A stretch of DNA of 64,000 nucleotides from Reyranella sp. (GCA_019750135.1 JAIEOV010000009.1:248073-312072), one strand, 5' to 3'; shown: positions 26,113 to 35,593, counted from the stretch's first letter. Translations and numbers: made by a program. Notes: a model not told the origin generated them from the sequence alone.

Positions 26113-28956
26113 CTACTCCGCCGCCACCTTGGTGGCGATGCGCCGGCTGTGCTCGGCCTGTTCATTGTATTCGCGCTGCCACTCGGTGGGGCCGTTGGAC
26201 GGCGAGACCTGCACGGCGGTCACCTTGTACTCCGGACAGTTGGTCGCCCAGTCGGAGAAGTCCGTGGTGACCACGTTGGCCTGCGTATTGGGGTGATGGA
26301 AGGTCGTGTAGACAACGCCCGGCGCCACGCGATCGGTGATCTTGGCGCGAAGCGCCGTGCCACCGGCGCGGCTGTCGAGCTTCACCCAGTCGCCGTCGCG
26401 CACGCCGCGCTCCTCGGCGTCGTGCGGATGGATCTCCAGCACGTCCTCCTCGTGCCACACCACGTTATCGGTGCGCCGCGTCTGGGCGCCGACATTGTAT
26501 TGGCTGAGGATGCGCCCGGTGGTCAGCAGCAACGGGAAGCGAGGGCCAACCTTCTCGTCGGTCGGCACGTACTCGGTGATCATGAAGTTACCCTTGCCGC
26601 GGGCGAAGCCGCCGATATGCATGACCGGCGTGCCGAGCGGCGCCTTCTCGTTGCACGGCCACTGGACCGAGCCGACTTTGTCCAGAAGGTCGAACGAGAC
26701 GCCGGCGAAGGTCGGTGTCAGGCTGGCGATCTCGTCCATGATCTCGGACGGATGGCCGTAGGGCATCTCGAAGCCCATCGCCTTGGCGATGGCGAGCGTG
26801 ATCTCCCAGTCGGCCATGCCGTTCTTGGGCGTCATCACCTTGCGCACGCGGTTGATGCGGCGCTCGGCGTTGGTGAAGGTCCCGTCCTTCTCGAGGAAGG
26901 TCGAGCCGGGCAGGAAGATGTGGGCGTAGTTCGCGGTCTCGTTCAGAAACAGGTCCTGCACGACGACGCATTCCATCGCCGCAAGTGCCGCCTTCACGTG
27001 CTTGGTGTTGGGATCGGACTGCAGGATGTCCTCGCCCTGCACGTAGATGCCCTTGAAGGTGCCGTCGATCGCTGCGTCGAACATGTTGGGAATGCGCAGG
27101 CCGGGCTCGGCATCGAGCGGGCGGCCCCATAGCTTCTCGAACATGGTGCGCGTGGCGTCGTCGGAGATGTGCCGGTAGCCCGAGAGCTCGTGCGGGAACG
27201 AACCCATGTCGCACGACCCCTGGACGTTGTTCTGGCCGCGCAGCGGGTTCACGCCCACGCCCTCACGGCCGAGATTGCCGGTCGCCATGGCGAGGTTGGC
27301 CAACGCCATCACCGCCGTCGTGCCCTGGCTGTGCTCGGTGACACCGAGGCCATAGTAGATCGCGCTGTTCTTGCCCGAAGCGTAGAGCCGCGCGGCGCCA
27401 CGGATCGCCTCAGCCGAGACGCCGGTCATCAGGCCGACGGTCTCAGGGCTGTTCTGCGGTTCCGCCACGAAGGTCGCCCAATGCTCGAAGGCGTCGAGAT
27501 CACAGTAGTCGCGGACGAACTTCTCGTTCACCAGGCCTTCGGTGACGATCACGTGCGCGATCGCATTCAGCATCGCGGCATTGGTGCCCGGACGAAGAGG
27601 CAGGTGGTACTGGGCCTCGATATGCGGCGTGCGCACCAGGTCGATGCGGCGCGGATCGATGACGATCAGCTTGGCGCCCTGGCGCAGGCGCTTCTTCATG
27701 CGCGAGGCGAACACCGGATGGGCGTCGGTCGGGTTGGCGCCGATGATCAGGACGACGTCGGTCTGCTCGACCGAATCGAAGTCCTGCGTGCCGGCCGAGG
27801 TGCCGAAGGCGGTCCTGAGGCCGTAGCCGGTCGGCGAATGGCAGACGCGGGCACAGGTATCGACGTTGTTGTTGCCGAAGCCGCCGCGCACCAGCTTCTG
27901 AACGAGGTAGGTCTCCTCATTGGTGCAGCGCGACGAGGTGATGCCGCCGATCGCCAGCCGGCCATGCTTGGCCTGCAGGCGCTTGAACTCCGATGCGACG
28001 CGGTTGATGGCGACCTCCCAGGTCACCTCGCGCCACGGCTGCTCGATGCTCTCGCGGATCATCGGCTTCAGGATGCGTTCGCGATGGTTGGCGTAGCCCC
28101 AGGCGAAGCGCCCCTTCACGCAGGAATGCCCGCGATTGGCCTTGCCGTCCTTGTAGGGGACCATGCGGACCAGTTCCTCGCCGCGCATCTCGGCCTTGAA
28201 ACTGCAGCCGACTCCGCAATAGGCGCAGGTCGTCACCACCGAATGCTCGGGCTGGCCGATCTCGATGAGGCTCTTCTCGGAAAGCGTCGCGGTCGGGCAG
28301 GCCTGCACGCAGGCACCGCAGGACACGCACTCCGACTCGACGAACGGTTCAGCCGCGCCGGCCGACACCTTGGACTCAAAGCCGCGGCCCTGGATGGTGA
28401 GCGCGAAGGTGCCCTGCACTTCCTCGCAGGCGCGCACGCAGCGCGAACAGACGATGCACTTGGACGGGTCGAAGGTAAAATACGGGTTCGATTCGTCCTT
28501 TTCCTGCCTGGTGTGGTTCTCACCGTCGTAGCCGTAGCGCACGTCGCGCAGGCCGACGGCGCCCGCCATGTCCTGCAATTCGCAGTCGCCATTGGCGGCG
28601 CAGGTCAGGCAGTCGAGGGGGTGATCGGAGATGTAGAGCTCCATCACGCCCTTGCGGACCTGCTTCAGCCGCTCGGTCTGGGTCGACACGACCATGCCGG
28701 GCCCGACCGGCGTGGTGCATGACGCAGGCGTGCCGGGCCGGCCCTGGATCTCGACCAGGCAGAGCCGGCAGGAACCGAAGGCGTCGACGGAGTCCGTGGC
28801 GCAGAGCTTGGGCACCTGGGTCCCGATATCCATCGCCGCGCGCATGATCGAGGTGCCGGCGGGCACCGTGACCGGCTGGCCGTCGATGGTGAGGGTCACC
28901 ATCTCCGCCGATTTGCTGGCCGGCGTGCCGTAATCAGTCTCGGGAACGAGAGACAT
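26113..28956 (-). CDS. fdsA: NAD-dependent formate dehydrogenase alpha (catalytic) subunit (947 aa)
   Basis: Oxidises formate to CO2 at a bis-MGD molybdenum site. In order: N-terminal 2Fe-2S domain (DSVDAFGSCRLCLVEI), His/Cys cluster site (CLTCAANGDCELQ), two 4Fe-4S sites (CIVCSRCVRACEE and CVSCGACVQACPTATL), a further cluster (CAYCGVGCSF with HSCVKGRF), then the molybdopterin domain. The Mo ligand lies in TCARVCHSPTG, so Cys replaces the selenocysteine of FdhF-type enzymes. Start ATG 28956; ten bases separate it from fdsB. Cytoplasmic, with no Tat signal. Confidence 0.97.
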   Translation of the reverse strand: MSLVPETDYGTPASKSAEMVTLTIDGQPVTVPAGTSIMRAAMDIGTQVPKLCATDSVDAFGSCRLCLVEIQGRPGTPASCTTPVGPGMVVSTQTERLKQVRKGVMELYISDHPLDCLTCAANGDCELQDMAGAVGLRDVRYGYDGENHTRQEKDESNPYFTFDPSKCIVCSRCVRACEEVQGTFALTIQGRGFESKVSAGAAEPFVESECVSCGACVQACPTATLSEKSLIEIGQPEHSVVTTCAYCGVGCSFKAEMRGEELVRMVPYKDGKANRGHSCVKGRFAWGYANHRERILKPMIRESIEQPWREVTWEVAINRVASEFKRLQAKHGRLAIGGITSSRCTNEETYLVQKLVRGGFGNNNVDTCARVCHSPTGYGLRTAFGTSAGTQDFDSVEQTDVVLIIGANPTDAHPVFASRMKKRLRQGAKLIVIDPRRIDLVRTPHIEAQYHLPLRPGTNAAMLNAIAHVIVTEGLVNEKFVRDYCDLDAFEHWATFVAEPQNSPETVGLMTGVSAEAIRGAARLYASGKNSAIYYGLGVTEHSQGTTAVMALANLAMATGNLGREGVGVNPLRGQNNVQGSCDMGSFPHELSGYRHISDDATRTMFEKLWGRPLDAEPGLRIPNMFDAAIDGTFKGIYVQGEDILQSDPNTKHVKAALAAMECVVVQDLFLNETANYAHIFLPGSTFLEKDGTFTNAERRINRVRKVMTPKNGMADWEITLAIAKAMGFEMPYGHPSEIMDEIASLTPTFAGVSFDLLDKVGSVQWPCNEKAPLGTPVMHIGGFARGKGNFMITEYVPTDEKVGPRFPLLLTTGRILSQYNVGAQTRRTDNVVWHEEDVLEIHPHDAEERGVRDGDWVKLDSRAGGTALRAKITDRVAPGVVYTTFHHPNTQANVVTTDFSDWATNCPEYKVTAVQVSPSNGPTEWQREYNEQAEHSRRIATKVAAE

Positions 28957-28966
28957 GGCCTGCTCC

Positions 28967-30520
28967 TTATTCCGCCGCAGCCTTGAGGCCAGACTTGCGG
29001 GGGTTTTGGCGGTCGAAATGCTCAGGGAAATGCCGGATGGCGCTCATCACCGGATAGGGCGTGAAGCCGCCAAGGGCGCACAGCGAGCCGAACTTCAGGG
29101 TCTGGCAGAGGTCGGTGACCAGCGCGAGATTGGCCTCGACGCGCTCGCCGCGGATGATCTTGTCCATGGTCTCGGTGCCGCGCACCGAGCCGATGCGGCA
29201 GGGCGTGCACTTGCCGCAGGATTCGATGGCGCAGAATTCCAGCGCGAAGCGCGCCTGGTGCGCCATGTCGACCGTGTCGTCGAACACGACAACACCGCCA
29301 TGGCCGATCAGGCCGTCGAGGGCGGCAAAGGCTTCGTAGTCGAACGGCGTATCGAACAGCTTGCGCGGGAAATAGGCGCCGAGCGGTCCGCCGACCTGCA
29401 CGGCGCGCGCCGGCCGGCCGCTGCGGGTGCCGCCGCCGATATCCTCGACGATCTCGCCCAGGGTCAGGCCGAACGCCGCCTCGAACAGACCGCCATGCTT
29501 GACGTTGCCGGCCAGCTGGATCGGCATGGTCCCGCGCGAGCGGCCCATGCCCAGCGCCGCATAACGCTCGGCGCCGTCGGCCAGGATGAACGGGACCGTG
29601 GCGAGCGAGATCAGGTTGTTGATGACCGTGGGCTTGCCGAACAGGCCCTTGTGCGCCGGCAATGGCGGCTTGGCCCGCACCTGGCCACGCTTGCCTTCGA
29701 GGCTTTCCAGCAGCGAGGTCTCCTCGCCGCAGACATAAGCGCCGGCGCCGACACGCACTTCGAGGTCGAACTTCGCTTCCGCGCCCAGCAGGCCCTCGCG
29801 TTCGGCCAGCACGATCGCGCGCTCCATGATGCGGATGGCGTCGGGATATTCAGAGCGGATGTAGATGTAGCCCTTGGTGGCGCCGACCGCGAAGCCGGCG
29901 ATCGCCATGCCTTCGATCAGCACGAAAGGATCGCCTTCCAGGATCATGCGATCGGCATAGGTGCCCGAATCGCCTTCGTCGGCGTTGCAGACGATGTACT
30001 TCCGATCGGCCGCGGTGTCGGCCACCGTCTTCCACTTGATGCCGGTCGGGAAGCCCGCACCGCCACGGCCGCGCAAGCCTGACTTGGTGACCTCAGCGAC
30101 GGTCGCCTCCGGGCCAAGGCTCCTCGCCCGCTCCATCCCACGCCAACCGCCGTGTGTGCGGTAGTCGGCCAGTGACAACGGGTCGACGATGCCGCAGCGC
30201 GCGAAGGTGATGCGCGTCTGGCGCTTGAGGAAGGGAATCTCCTCGGGCCGGCCGACGCACAGCGGATGAGCTGCAGTGGGCAAGCCATCGGCGAACAGAG
30301 TCGCGACATCCTTCGCCGCGACCGGTCCGAAGCCGACGCGCCCACCCGGAGTCTCGACCTCAACGAGGGGTTCCAGCCAGAACAGGCCGCGCGAGCCGGT
30401 GCGCACGATCTCGACGTCGAGACCTTTGCGCTTGGTCTCCTCGGCGATGGCCGTGGCGACCTTGTCGGCGCCGACGGCGCGGGCTGCGGCATCGCGGGGC
30501 ACGAAGATGCGCGTCGTCAT
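28967..30520 (-). CDS. fdsB: NAD-dependent formate dehydrogenase beta (diaphorase) subunit (517 aa)
   Basis: NuoF-like subunit that passes electrons from the iron-sulfur chain through FMN to NAD+. Motifs: GRGGAGFPTGIKW (FMN/NADH binding), GAYVCGEETSLLESLEG, and ESCGKCTPCRIGS with a later Cys for the 4Fe-4S cluster. A ~120-residue thioredoxin-like N-terminal part lacks an obvious cluster. ATG 30520 shares its first base with the stop of fdsG (TGATG), showing coupling; the frame stays open to 30673 inside fdsG but is not homologous there. Confidence 0.97.
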   Translation of the reverse strand: MTTRIFVPRDAAARAVGADKVATAIAEETKRKGLDVEIVRTGSRGLFWLEPLVEVETPGGRVGFGPVAAKDVATLFADGLPTAAHPLCVGRPEEIPFLKRQTRITFARCGIVDPLSLADYRTHGGWRGMERARSLGPEATVAEVTKSGLRGRGGAGFPTGIKWKTVADTAADRKYIVCNADEGDSGTYADRMILEGDPFVLIEGMAIAGFAVGATKGYIYIRSEYPDAIRIMERAIVLAEREGLLGAEAKFDLEVRVGAGAYVCGEETSLLESLEGKRGQVRAKPPLPAHKGLFGKPTVINNLISLATVPFILADGAERYAALGMGRSRGTMPIQLAGNVKHGGLFEAAFGLTLGEIVEDIGGGTRSGRPARAVQVGGPLGAYFPRKLFDTPFDYEAFAALDGLIGHGGVVVFDDTVDMAHQARFALEFCAIESCGKCTPCRIGSVRGTETMDKIIRGERVEANLALVTDLCQTLKFGSLCALGGFTPYPVMSAIRHFPEHFDRQNPRKSGLKAAAE

Positions 30521-30981
30521 CAGCCGACCTCGCGCGAAATGTCGTCGATCGAGGCCCTCGTCAGCCGCCCGATCGGCTCGCCATCCAACATGGCCGACGG
30601 ACCCGAGGCGCAGAGGCCCAGGCAATAAGTGGCCTCGATCGTGAGACGACCGTCGGGCGTGGTGCCGCCCCATTCGACGCCGAAGCGATCGAGGAACTCC
30701 TTCGCCAGGTGCTCGCCATCGACCGACTGGCAGGCCTCGGCGCGGCAGAGCTTCAGGACATGGCGGCCAGCCGGCTTGTCGCGAAAGTCGTGGTAGAACG
30801 AGACGACGCCGTGAACTTCCGCGCGGGTGAGATTGAGCGCGTGGGCGATGACGGGCACTGCCAGTGCCGGCACATGCCCGAAGGCGGCCTGGATGTCGTG
30901 AAGAATGGGCAGCAGAGCGCCCTCGCGGCCCGCGTGGCGGCGGATGATGTCGTTGGCCTGCGTTTCATTCCACGCCGCCAT
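30520..30981 (-). CDS. fdsG: NAD-dependent formate dehydrogenase gamma subunit (153 aa)
   Basis: NuoE-like 2Fe-2S subunit. Helical N-terminus (GREGALLPILHDIQAAFGHV) then the thioredoxin-like domain with cluster ligands in CRAEACQS and YCLGLCASGP. ATG 30981 is preferred since GGAG lies about nine bases upstream; ATG 31023 would add 14 residues. First structural gene of the fdsGBAD operon; about 200 bases separate it from the codirectional LysR gene and hold an inverted-repeat site. Confidence 0.95.
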   Translation of the reverse strand: MAAWNETQANDIIRRHAGREGALLPILHDIQAAFGHVPALAVPVIAHALNLTRAEVHGVVSFYHDFRDKPAGRHVLKLCRAEACQSVDGEHLAKEFLDRFGVEWGGTTPDGRLTIEATYCLGLCASGPSAMLDGEPIGRLTRASIDDISREVG

Positions 30982-31080
30982 GCCCGAATACTCCAAATGG
31001 CTACCGACCGGACTTCCGGCCATCGCTGCTCAGCTATTGAGCGTTGGTCAGCCCATGCGCAATAAAGCTAACGTGTGCTG

Positions 31081-31099
31081 CGATAGAACAAATCTATCG
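31081..31099. promoter_or_regulatory. Candidate LysR-type operator upstream of fdsG
   Basis: Perfect 7-bp inverted repeat CGATAGA (31081-31087) and TCTATCG (31093-31099). It contains ATAG-N7-CTAT, the classic T-N11-A LysR-box form. A second, more widely spaced pair GGCCTATC (31107-31114) and GATAGGCC (31153-31160) lies beside it. The sites sit between the LysR gene and fdsG, as expected if that regulator controls the formate dehydrogenase operon. Confidence 0.55.
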
Positions 31100-31182
31100 A
31101 CTTGCCGGCCTATCGCCAAGTTTCTCTATGATTTGAGACAATATGTAGGGTTGATAGGCCGCTGAGCACAAGTAATAGTGTC

Positions 31183-32073
31183 CTAGGTCATCTTCGACGC
31201 CAAATGGGTCGCTTCGGCAACGAGCGCTGAGACCAAAGGTGTCATAGGTTCACGCGGCGGGACGACCAGGCCAATCTGATGGACGGCCTCGGGCTCGATG
31301 ATCGGGATCGAGCGCAGCTGCTCGGTGAGACCGAGCGTATTGGCCAGCTTCTCGGGCATGACGCTGGCCCAGCGGCCGGTGCGGACATGCGAGAACAGCA
31401 CGATCATGGAGTTGGATTCGAGCGTGGGCTCGGGCCGGCCGCCGGCGGCGTGGAGCAGGCTGTCGATGATGCGTCGGTTCTGCATGTCCGGCGTCAGCAG
31501 GCAAAGCGGAATGCGGGCGACCTCGGCCCAGGTCACCTGATCGCGCTCACCCAGCGGGCTGTCGGCCGAGGTCAGCAGGCGGTACTGCTCGAGATAGAGC
31601 GGCACGGCGCGCATGCGGCCCAGCGGCTCGTTGTCGATGTAGGTCAGGCCGGCATCGACCTCGAGGTTCTCCAGCATCGACAGGACGTCGCTCGACGTCC
31701 GCGACAGGATCGTGAACTTCACGTTGGGATGCTTGGCGCGATAGGGCGTGGTCAAGGCGGAGACCATGGCAAGCGCCGTCGGGATCGCGGCGATCTTGAG
31801 GTGACCACTCAACCCCTGCTTGAGGGTGCGCACCTCCTGCCTCATGGCTCGCGTGTCGGCCACGATGGTGCGCGCCCAGTCGAGCACGCGCTCGCCCTCG
31901 GCGGTGAATCCGAGGAAGCGCGATGTGCGCTGCACAAGCATTACGCCCAGCGTGTCCTCAAGTTGCTTTATGCCTGCGGAAAAAGTCGGCTGTGTCACGC
32001 CGCATTGCTCGGCCGCCCTGCCGAAGTTCTTTTCCCGCGCCAAGGCGATGAGGAACTCGAGCTTGTCGATCAT
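31183..32073 (-). CDS. LysR-family transcriptional regulator (296 aa)
   Basis: N-terminal winged helix-turn-helix typical of LysR (FLIALAREKNFGRAAEQCGV, then PTFSAGIKQLE) followed by a periplasmic-binding-like effector domain. Start ATG 32073. It is codirectional with and upstream of fdsGBAD and divergent from the tripartite transporter 87 bases away, so it could control either or both. The effector is unknown; formate or a carboxylate carried by the transporter are reasonable guesses. Confidence 0.93.
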   Translation of the reverse strand: MIDKLEFLIALAREKNFGRAAEQCGVTQPTFSAGIKQLEDTLGVMLVQRTSRFLGFTAEGERVLDWARTIVADTRAMRQEVRTLKQGLSGHLKIAAIPTALAMVSALTTPYRAKHPNVKFTILSRTSSDVLSMLENLEVDAGLTYIDNEPLGRMRAVPLYLEQYRLLTSADSPLGERDQVTWAEVARIPLCLLTPDMQNRRIIDSLLHAAGGRPEPTLESNSMIVLFSHVRTGRWASVMPEKLANTLGLTEQLRSIPIIEPEAVHQIGLVVPPREPMTPLVSALVAEATHLASKMT

Positions 32074-32160
32074 TGCTTTGTCGGTGCTCGACCCGTCATC
32101 TGGATCATTGTAGAGTTTTGAGAATTAGCACAAAAATACGCTTCGGGAGGAATCAAGGTC

Positions 32161-33171
32161 ATGACTCACACGCTCCGTAGGCGGACGCTTGCTGTCGCCA
32201 TGACGGTATTGGCAGCCGGTCTCTACGTTACACCGGCGAGTGCCTGGGAACCGACACGCAACGTCGAATTCATCGTGCCGGCCGGCACCGGAGGCGGTGC
32301 CGACCAGATGGCCCGCATGATCCAGGGCATCATCACCAAGCACAACCTGATGAAGCAGAGCGTGGTTGTGGTGAACAAGGCCGGCGGCGCCGGCGGCGAG
32401 GGCTTCCTCGACATCAAGAACTCCAAGGGCAACCCGAACAAGCTCGTCATCACCCTGTCGAACCTGTTCACCACGCCGCTCGCGACCGGCATTCCGTTCT
32501 CGTGGAAAGACATGACGCCGGTGGCGATGCTGGCGCTCGACGAGTTCGTGCTGTGGGTCAATGCCGACTCGCCCTACAAGACGGTCGCCGAGCTGGTCGC
32601 CGCCATGAAGGCGGCACCGGCGGGCCAGTTCAAGATGGGCGGCACGGGCTCCAAGCAGGAAGACCAGATCATTACCGTCGCCCTCGAGAAGGCGACCGGC
32701 ACCAAGATCACCTACGTGCCCTACAAGGGCGGCGGCGAGGTCGCCGTCCAGCTGGTCGGCAAGCACGTCGACATGACGGTCAACAACCCGATCGAGGCGG
32801 TGGCCCAGTGGCGTGCCGGCAAAGTCCGGCCGCTGTGCGTGTTCGACAGCAAGCAGCTCGGCGGCAAGGAGAAGATCGCGGGCGACCTGTCGTGGTCCAG
32901 CATCCCGACCTGCAAGAGCCAGGGCCTCGACATCGAGTATCTGATGCTGCGCGGCATCTTCATGCCGGCCGGCGTTCCCAAGGACGCGGTCGACTACTAC
33001 GTCGAGCTGTTCAAGAAGGTGCGGGCGACGCCGGAATGGGCCCAGCTGATGGCTGACGGCGCCTTCAACCAGTCCTTCATGACCGGTGCCGAGTACACGA
33101 AGTGGGTAGAGGCCGAGGAGAAGCGCCATCGCGACCTGATGAAGGAAGCCGGCTTCCTCGCCACCAATTGA
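32161..33171 (+). CDS. tctC: Tripartite tricarboxylate transporter substrate-binding protein, TctC/Bug (336 aa)
   Basis: Signal peptide (RRRTLAVAMTVLAAGLYV, cleavage after ASA) then the Bug-family core: NVEFIVPAGTGGGADQMAR, VVNKAGGAGGEGFLD, and VPYKGGGEVAVQLVGKHVD, which line the carboxylate-binding cleft. It binds a small organic acid and delivers it to TctA/TctB. GGGAGGA lies eight bases before ATG 32161. First gene of tctC-B-A and divergent from LysR. A hairpin follows it, so it may be expressed above the membrane subunits. Confidence 0.93.
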   Translation: MTHTLRRRTLAVAMTVLAAGLYVTPASAWEPTRNVEFIVPAGTGGGADQMARMIQGIITKHNLMKQSVVVVNKAGGAGGEGFLDIKNSKGNPNKLVITLSNLFTTPLATGIPFSWKDMTPVAMLALDEFVLWVNADSPYKTVAELVAAMKAAPAGQFKMGGTGSKQEDQIITVALEKATGTKITYVPYKGGGEVAVQLVGKHVDMTVNNPIEAVAQWRAGKVRPLCVFDSKQLGGKEKIAGDLSWSSIPTCKSQGLDIEYLMLRGIFMPAGVPKDAVDYYVELFKKVRATPEWAQLMADGAFNQSFMTGAEYTKWVEAEEKRHRDLMKEAGFLATN

Positions 33172-33195
33172 TCACCGATTTCACAGTCCATGTTT

Positions 33196-33227
33196 GCCGG
33201 GAGCGACGCGACGCTCCCGGCATTCTT
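33196..33227 (+). terminator. Hairpin between tctC and tctB
   Basis: Perfect 10-bp stem GCCGGGAGCG (33196-33205) and CGCTCCCGGC (33212-33221), followed by ATTCTT. Looks like an intrinsic terminator, probably partial, or an mRNA stabiliser raising tctC expression over tctBA. Confidence 0.65.
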
Positions 33228-33260
33228 ATGCCCAGCGTCGAGGGGCAGTAGAGGCCGTTC

Positions 33261-33764
33261 ATGTCCACTTCCCCGGATGACTCGCCTTCCGCCGGACCGC
33301 GCCAGCATCATGTCGAGATGGGCGTCGCCGCCTTCATGGCGCTGCTGGGTGCCGTCGCCGTCATCGGCAGCCTGAGAGTCGGCATCGGCTGGGGCGCCGA
33401 AGGGCCGAAATCCGGGTTCTTCCCTTTCTGGATCGGCCTGATCGTGGTCGGCGCCAGCCTCTACAACCTGGTGCGCGCCTGGACCCACGGCAGCCGCAAA
33501 GTGTTCGCGACCTGGTTCCAGATCGCCCAGGTCCTGAAGGTGGTGCTGCCGCTCACGATCTATGTCGGCGCCATTCCTTGGCTCGGCATCTACCTCGCCT
33601 CGGCCCTGCTGATCGGCGGATTCATGCGCTGGATCGGCCGCTACGGCTGGCCACTCATCCTGGCCATCAGCATCGGCCTGCCGGTGATCACCTACATCAC
33701 GTTCGAAATGTGGTTCCTCGTGCCGCTGCCCAAGGGGCCGCTCGAGGAGCTGCTCGGCCTGTAA
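33261..33764 (+). CDS. tctB: Tripartite tricarboxylate transporter small membrane subunit, TctB (167 aa)
   Basis: Four predicted membrane helices (such as MGVAAFMALLGAVAVIGS and FWIGLIVVGASLYNLV) separated by short loops, with GPKSGFFPFWIG typical of TctB. Works with TctA as the permease of a secondary, ion-driven carboxylate importer. Start ATG 33261; 28 bases to tctA. Confidence 0.9.
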   Translation: MSTSPDDSPSAGPRQHHVEMGVAAFMALLGAVAVIGSLRVGIGWGAEGPKSGFFPFWIGLIVVGASLYNLVRAWTHGSRKVFATWFQIAQVLKVVLPLTIYVGAIPWLGIYLASALLIGGFMRWIGRYGWPLILAISIGLPVITYITFEMWFLVPLPKGPLEELLGL

Positions 33765-33792
33765 GGCCGGGCAAGAAGAGGATCGGGAAGCG

Positions 33793-35298
33793 ATGGAAGG
33801 TATTGGCGACTTGATGCACGGCTTCGCCGTCGTGTTGAGCTGGCAGAACGTCCTCTACATGGTGATCGGCATCGTGCTGGGCGTGATCATCGGCGTGCTG
33901 CCCGGGCTGGGCGGCGCCAACGGTGTGGCGATCCTGCTGCCGCTCACCTTCAGCATGTCGCCGACCTCGGCGATCATCCTGCTGTCGTGCATCTACTGGG
34001 GCGCGCTGTTCGGCGGTGCCATTACCTCCATCTTGTTCAACATCCCGGGCGAGCCATGGTCGGTCGCCACCACCTTCGACGGCCATCCGATGGCGCAGAA
34101 CGGCAAGGCCGGCGAGGCGCTGACCGCCGCCTTCACCTCGTCCTTCGTCGGTGCGCTGTTCGCCGTGATCGTCATCACCTTGGCCGCTCCCCTGGTGGCG
34201 AGCTTCGCGCTGCAGTTCGGACCGGCCGAGAAGTTCTCGGTGTTCTTCCTCGCCTTCTGCAGCTTCGTCGGCATGGGCAAGGAGCCGCCGGCCAAGACCA
34301 TCGCGGCGATGATGCTGGGCTTCGTGCTGGCCGCCGTCGGCACCGACACGGTGACCGGCCAGCTCCGCCTGACCTTCGGCTCGACCGAGCTTCTCAGCGG
34401 CTTCGACTTCCTGGTGGCTGTGATCGGCCTGTTCGGTATCGGCGAGATCCTGCTGACCATGGAGGAAGGGCTGTCCTTCAAGGGCAAGGCCGCCAGCATC
34501 AACCCCACGGTCGTATGGCAGACCTGGAAGGAGCTGCCGCGTCACTGGATGACCTCGCTGCGCTCGTGCCTGATCGGCTGCTGGATGGGCATCACGCCGG
34601 CCGGCGCCACGCCCGCGTCGTTCATGAGCTACGGCATCGCCAAGCGTACCTCGCGCAACGGCGACAAGTTCGGCCAAGGCGAGATCGAGGGCGTGGTGGC
34701 GCCCGAGACGGCGGCGCACGCCGCCGGCACCTCGGCGCTGCTGCCCATGCTGTCGCTCGGCGTGCCGGGCTCGCCCACCGCCGCCGTGCTGCTGGGCGGC
34801 CTCTTGATCTGGGGCCTGCAGCCAGGACCGCTGCTGTTCGTCGAGCAGAAGGATTTCGTCTGGGGCCTGATCGCCAGCATGTATCTCGGCAACATCGTCG
34901 GCCTGATCATCGTGCTGACCATGGTGCCGTTCTTCGCCGCCATCTTGCGCGTGCCGTTCAGCATCATCGCGCCGATCATCCTGGTGATCTGCGCCATCGG
35001 TGCCTACACGGTGCACAACAACACCTTCGACGTGGTGATGATGCTGGTGTTCGGCGTCGCCGGCTACTTCCTGAAGAAATGCAACTACCCGCTGGCGCCG
35101 CTGGTCCTGGCCATCGTGCTGGGCGACAAGGCCGAGGAATCCTTCCGCCAGTCGCTGCTGATCTCCCAGGGCGGGCTGGGGGTGTTCTTCTCCAACGCCC
35201 TGGTCAGCACCATCATGGTCCTGGGCCTGGTCGCCCTGTTCTGGCCGGCACTCTCGAACCTGTACGGCCGGCTGCTGCCCCCTCGCCGAACGGCCTGA
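33793..35298 (+). CDS. tctA: Tripartite tricarboxylate transporter large membrane subunit, TctA (501 aa)
   Basis: About twelve membrane helices. The two inverted-repeat family motifs are seen as GVLPGLGGANGVAILLPL near the N-terminus and GITPAGATPASFMSYGIAKR in the middle. Main permease subunit; imports the acid delivered by TctC. ATG 33793, with GGGAAG upstream. The substrate is not encoded in the sequence; the neighbouring formate and oxalate genes make a C2-C4 carboxylate such as oxalate a fair hypothesis. Confidence 0.94.
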   Translation: MEGIGDLMHGFAVVLSWQNVLYMVIGIVLGVIIGVLPGLGGANGVAILLPLTFSMSPTSAIILLSCIYWGALFGGAITSILFNIPGEPWSVATTFDGHPMAQNGKAGEALTAAFTSSFVGALFAVIVITLAAPLVASFALQFGPAEKFSVFFLAFCSFVGMGKEPPAKTIAAMMLGFVLAAVGTDTVTGQLRLTFGSTELLSGFDFLVAVIGLFGIGEILLTMEEGLSFKGKAASINPTVVWQTWKELPRHWMTSLRSCLIGCWMGITPAGATPASFMSYGIAKRTSRNGDKFGQGEIEGVVAPETAAHAAGTSALLPMLSLGVPGSPTAAVLLGGLLIWGLQPGPLLFVEQKDFVWGLIASMYLGNIVGLIIVLTMVPFFAAILRVPFSIIAPIILVICAIGAYTVHNNTFDVVMMLVFGVAGYFLKKCNYPLAPLVLAIVLGDKAEESFRQSLLISQGGLGVFFSNALVSTIMVLGLVALFWPALSNLYGRLLPPRRTA

Positions 35299-35307
35299 GC
35301 AACAGCG

Positions 35308-35327
35308 CTGTGGCGTTGCCGCCACAG
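35308..35327 (+). terminator. Hairpin after tctA
   Basis: Perfect 8-bp stem CTGTGGCG (35308-35315) and CGCCACAG (35320-35327), tetraloop TTGC, ten bases past the tctA stop. No T-run. Confidence 0.45.
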
Positions 35328-35429
35328 TGCGACAGCCTTGATCGAAAAATCATCGAAGCGACCTTGCCTGCAGACGCTTCGAGGCCTAGCTTGCGCGCCC
35401 TCGATGCAACCCCAGCCAGGGAGACGTTG

Positions 35430-35501
35430 ATGACCGTCATCATGTTCAACGCCATCGCTCCCGCCGGTTGCTCGTCGGACCTTCGCCGCTTCAGGCACTA
35501 G
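35430..35501 (+). CDS. Candidate 23-residue leader peptide upstream of the ABC exporter
   Basis: ATG 35430 has a good ribosome site (AGGGAGA, 35418-35424) and encodes a short peptide with internal sequence NAIAPAGCSS and the Arg-rich end LRRFRH before TAG. It lies in the 349-base gap between tctA and the ABC gene, followed by T-rich stretches and small hairpins. Bases 35472-35481 near its 3' end can pair with 35594-35603 (nine of ten positions), which overlap the terminator-like hairpin, so ribosome position could switch structures. Arginine-rich ends are known from stalling leader peptides. No homology could be tested. Confidence 0.4.
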   Translation: MTVIMFNAIAPAGCSSDLRRFRH

Positions 35502-35593
35502 GTCCGGCCGCGGCCGTCGCCGAGCGCGCCGCCTTCGTCTCCCGCTTTTCTGATCAATCACATCGTCGGACGTCGCCGGTTCACCCGGCCTTC

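Noticed and set aside
26113..28956. Respiratory complex I subunit NuoG or a selenocysteine formate dehydrogenase
   Set aside because: The neighbours are FdsB, FdsG and FdsD, the active-site motif has Cys (CARVCHSPTG), and there is no in-frame TGA; the complete Fds operon order decides.
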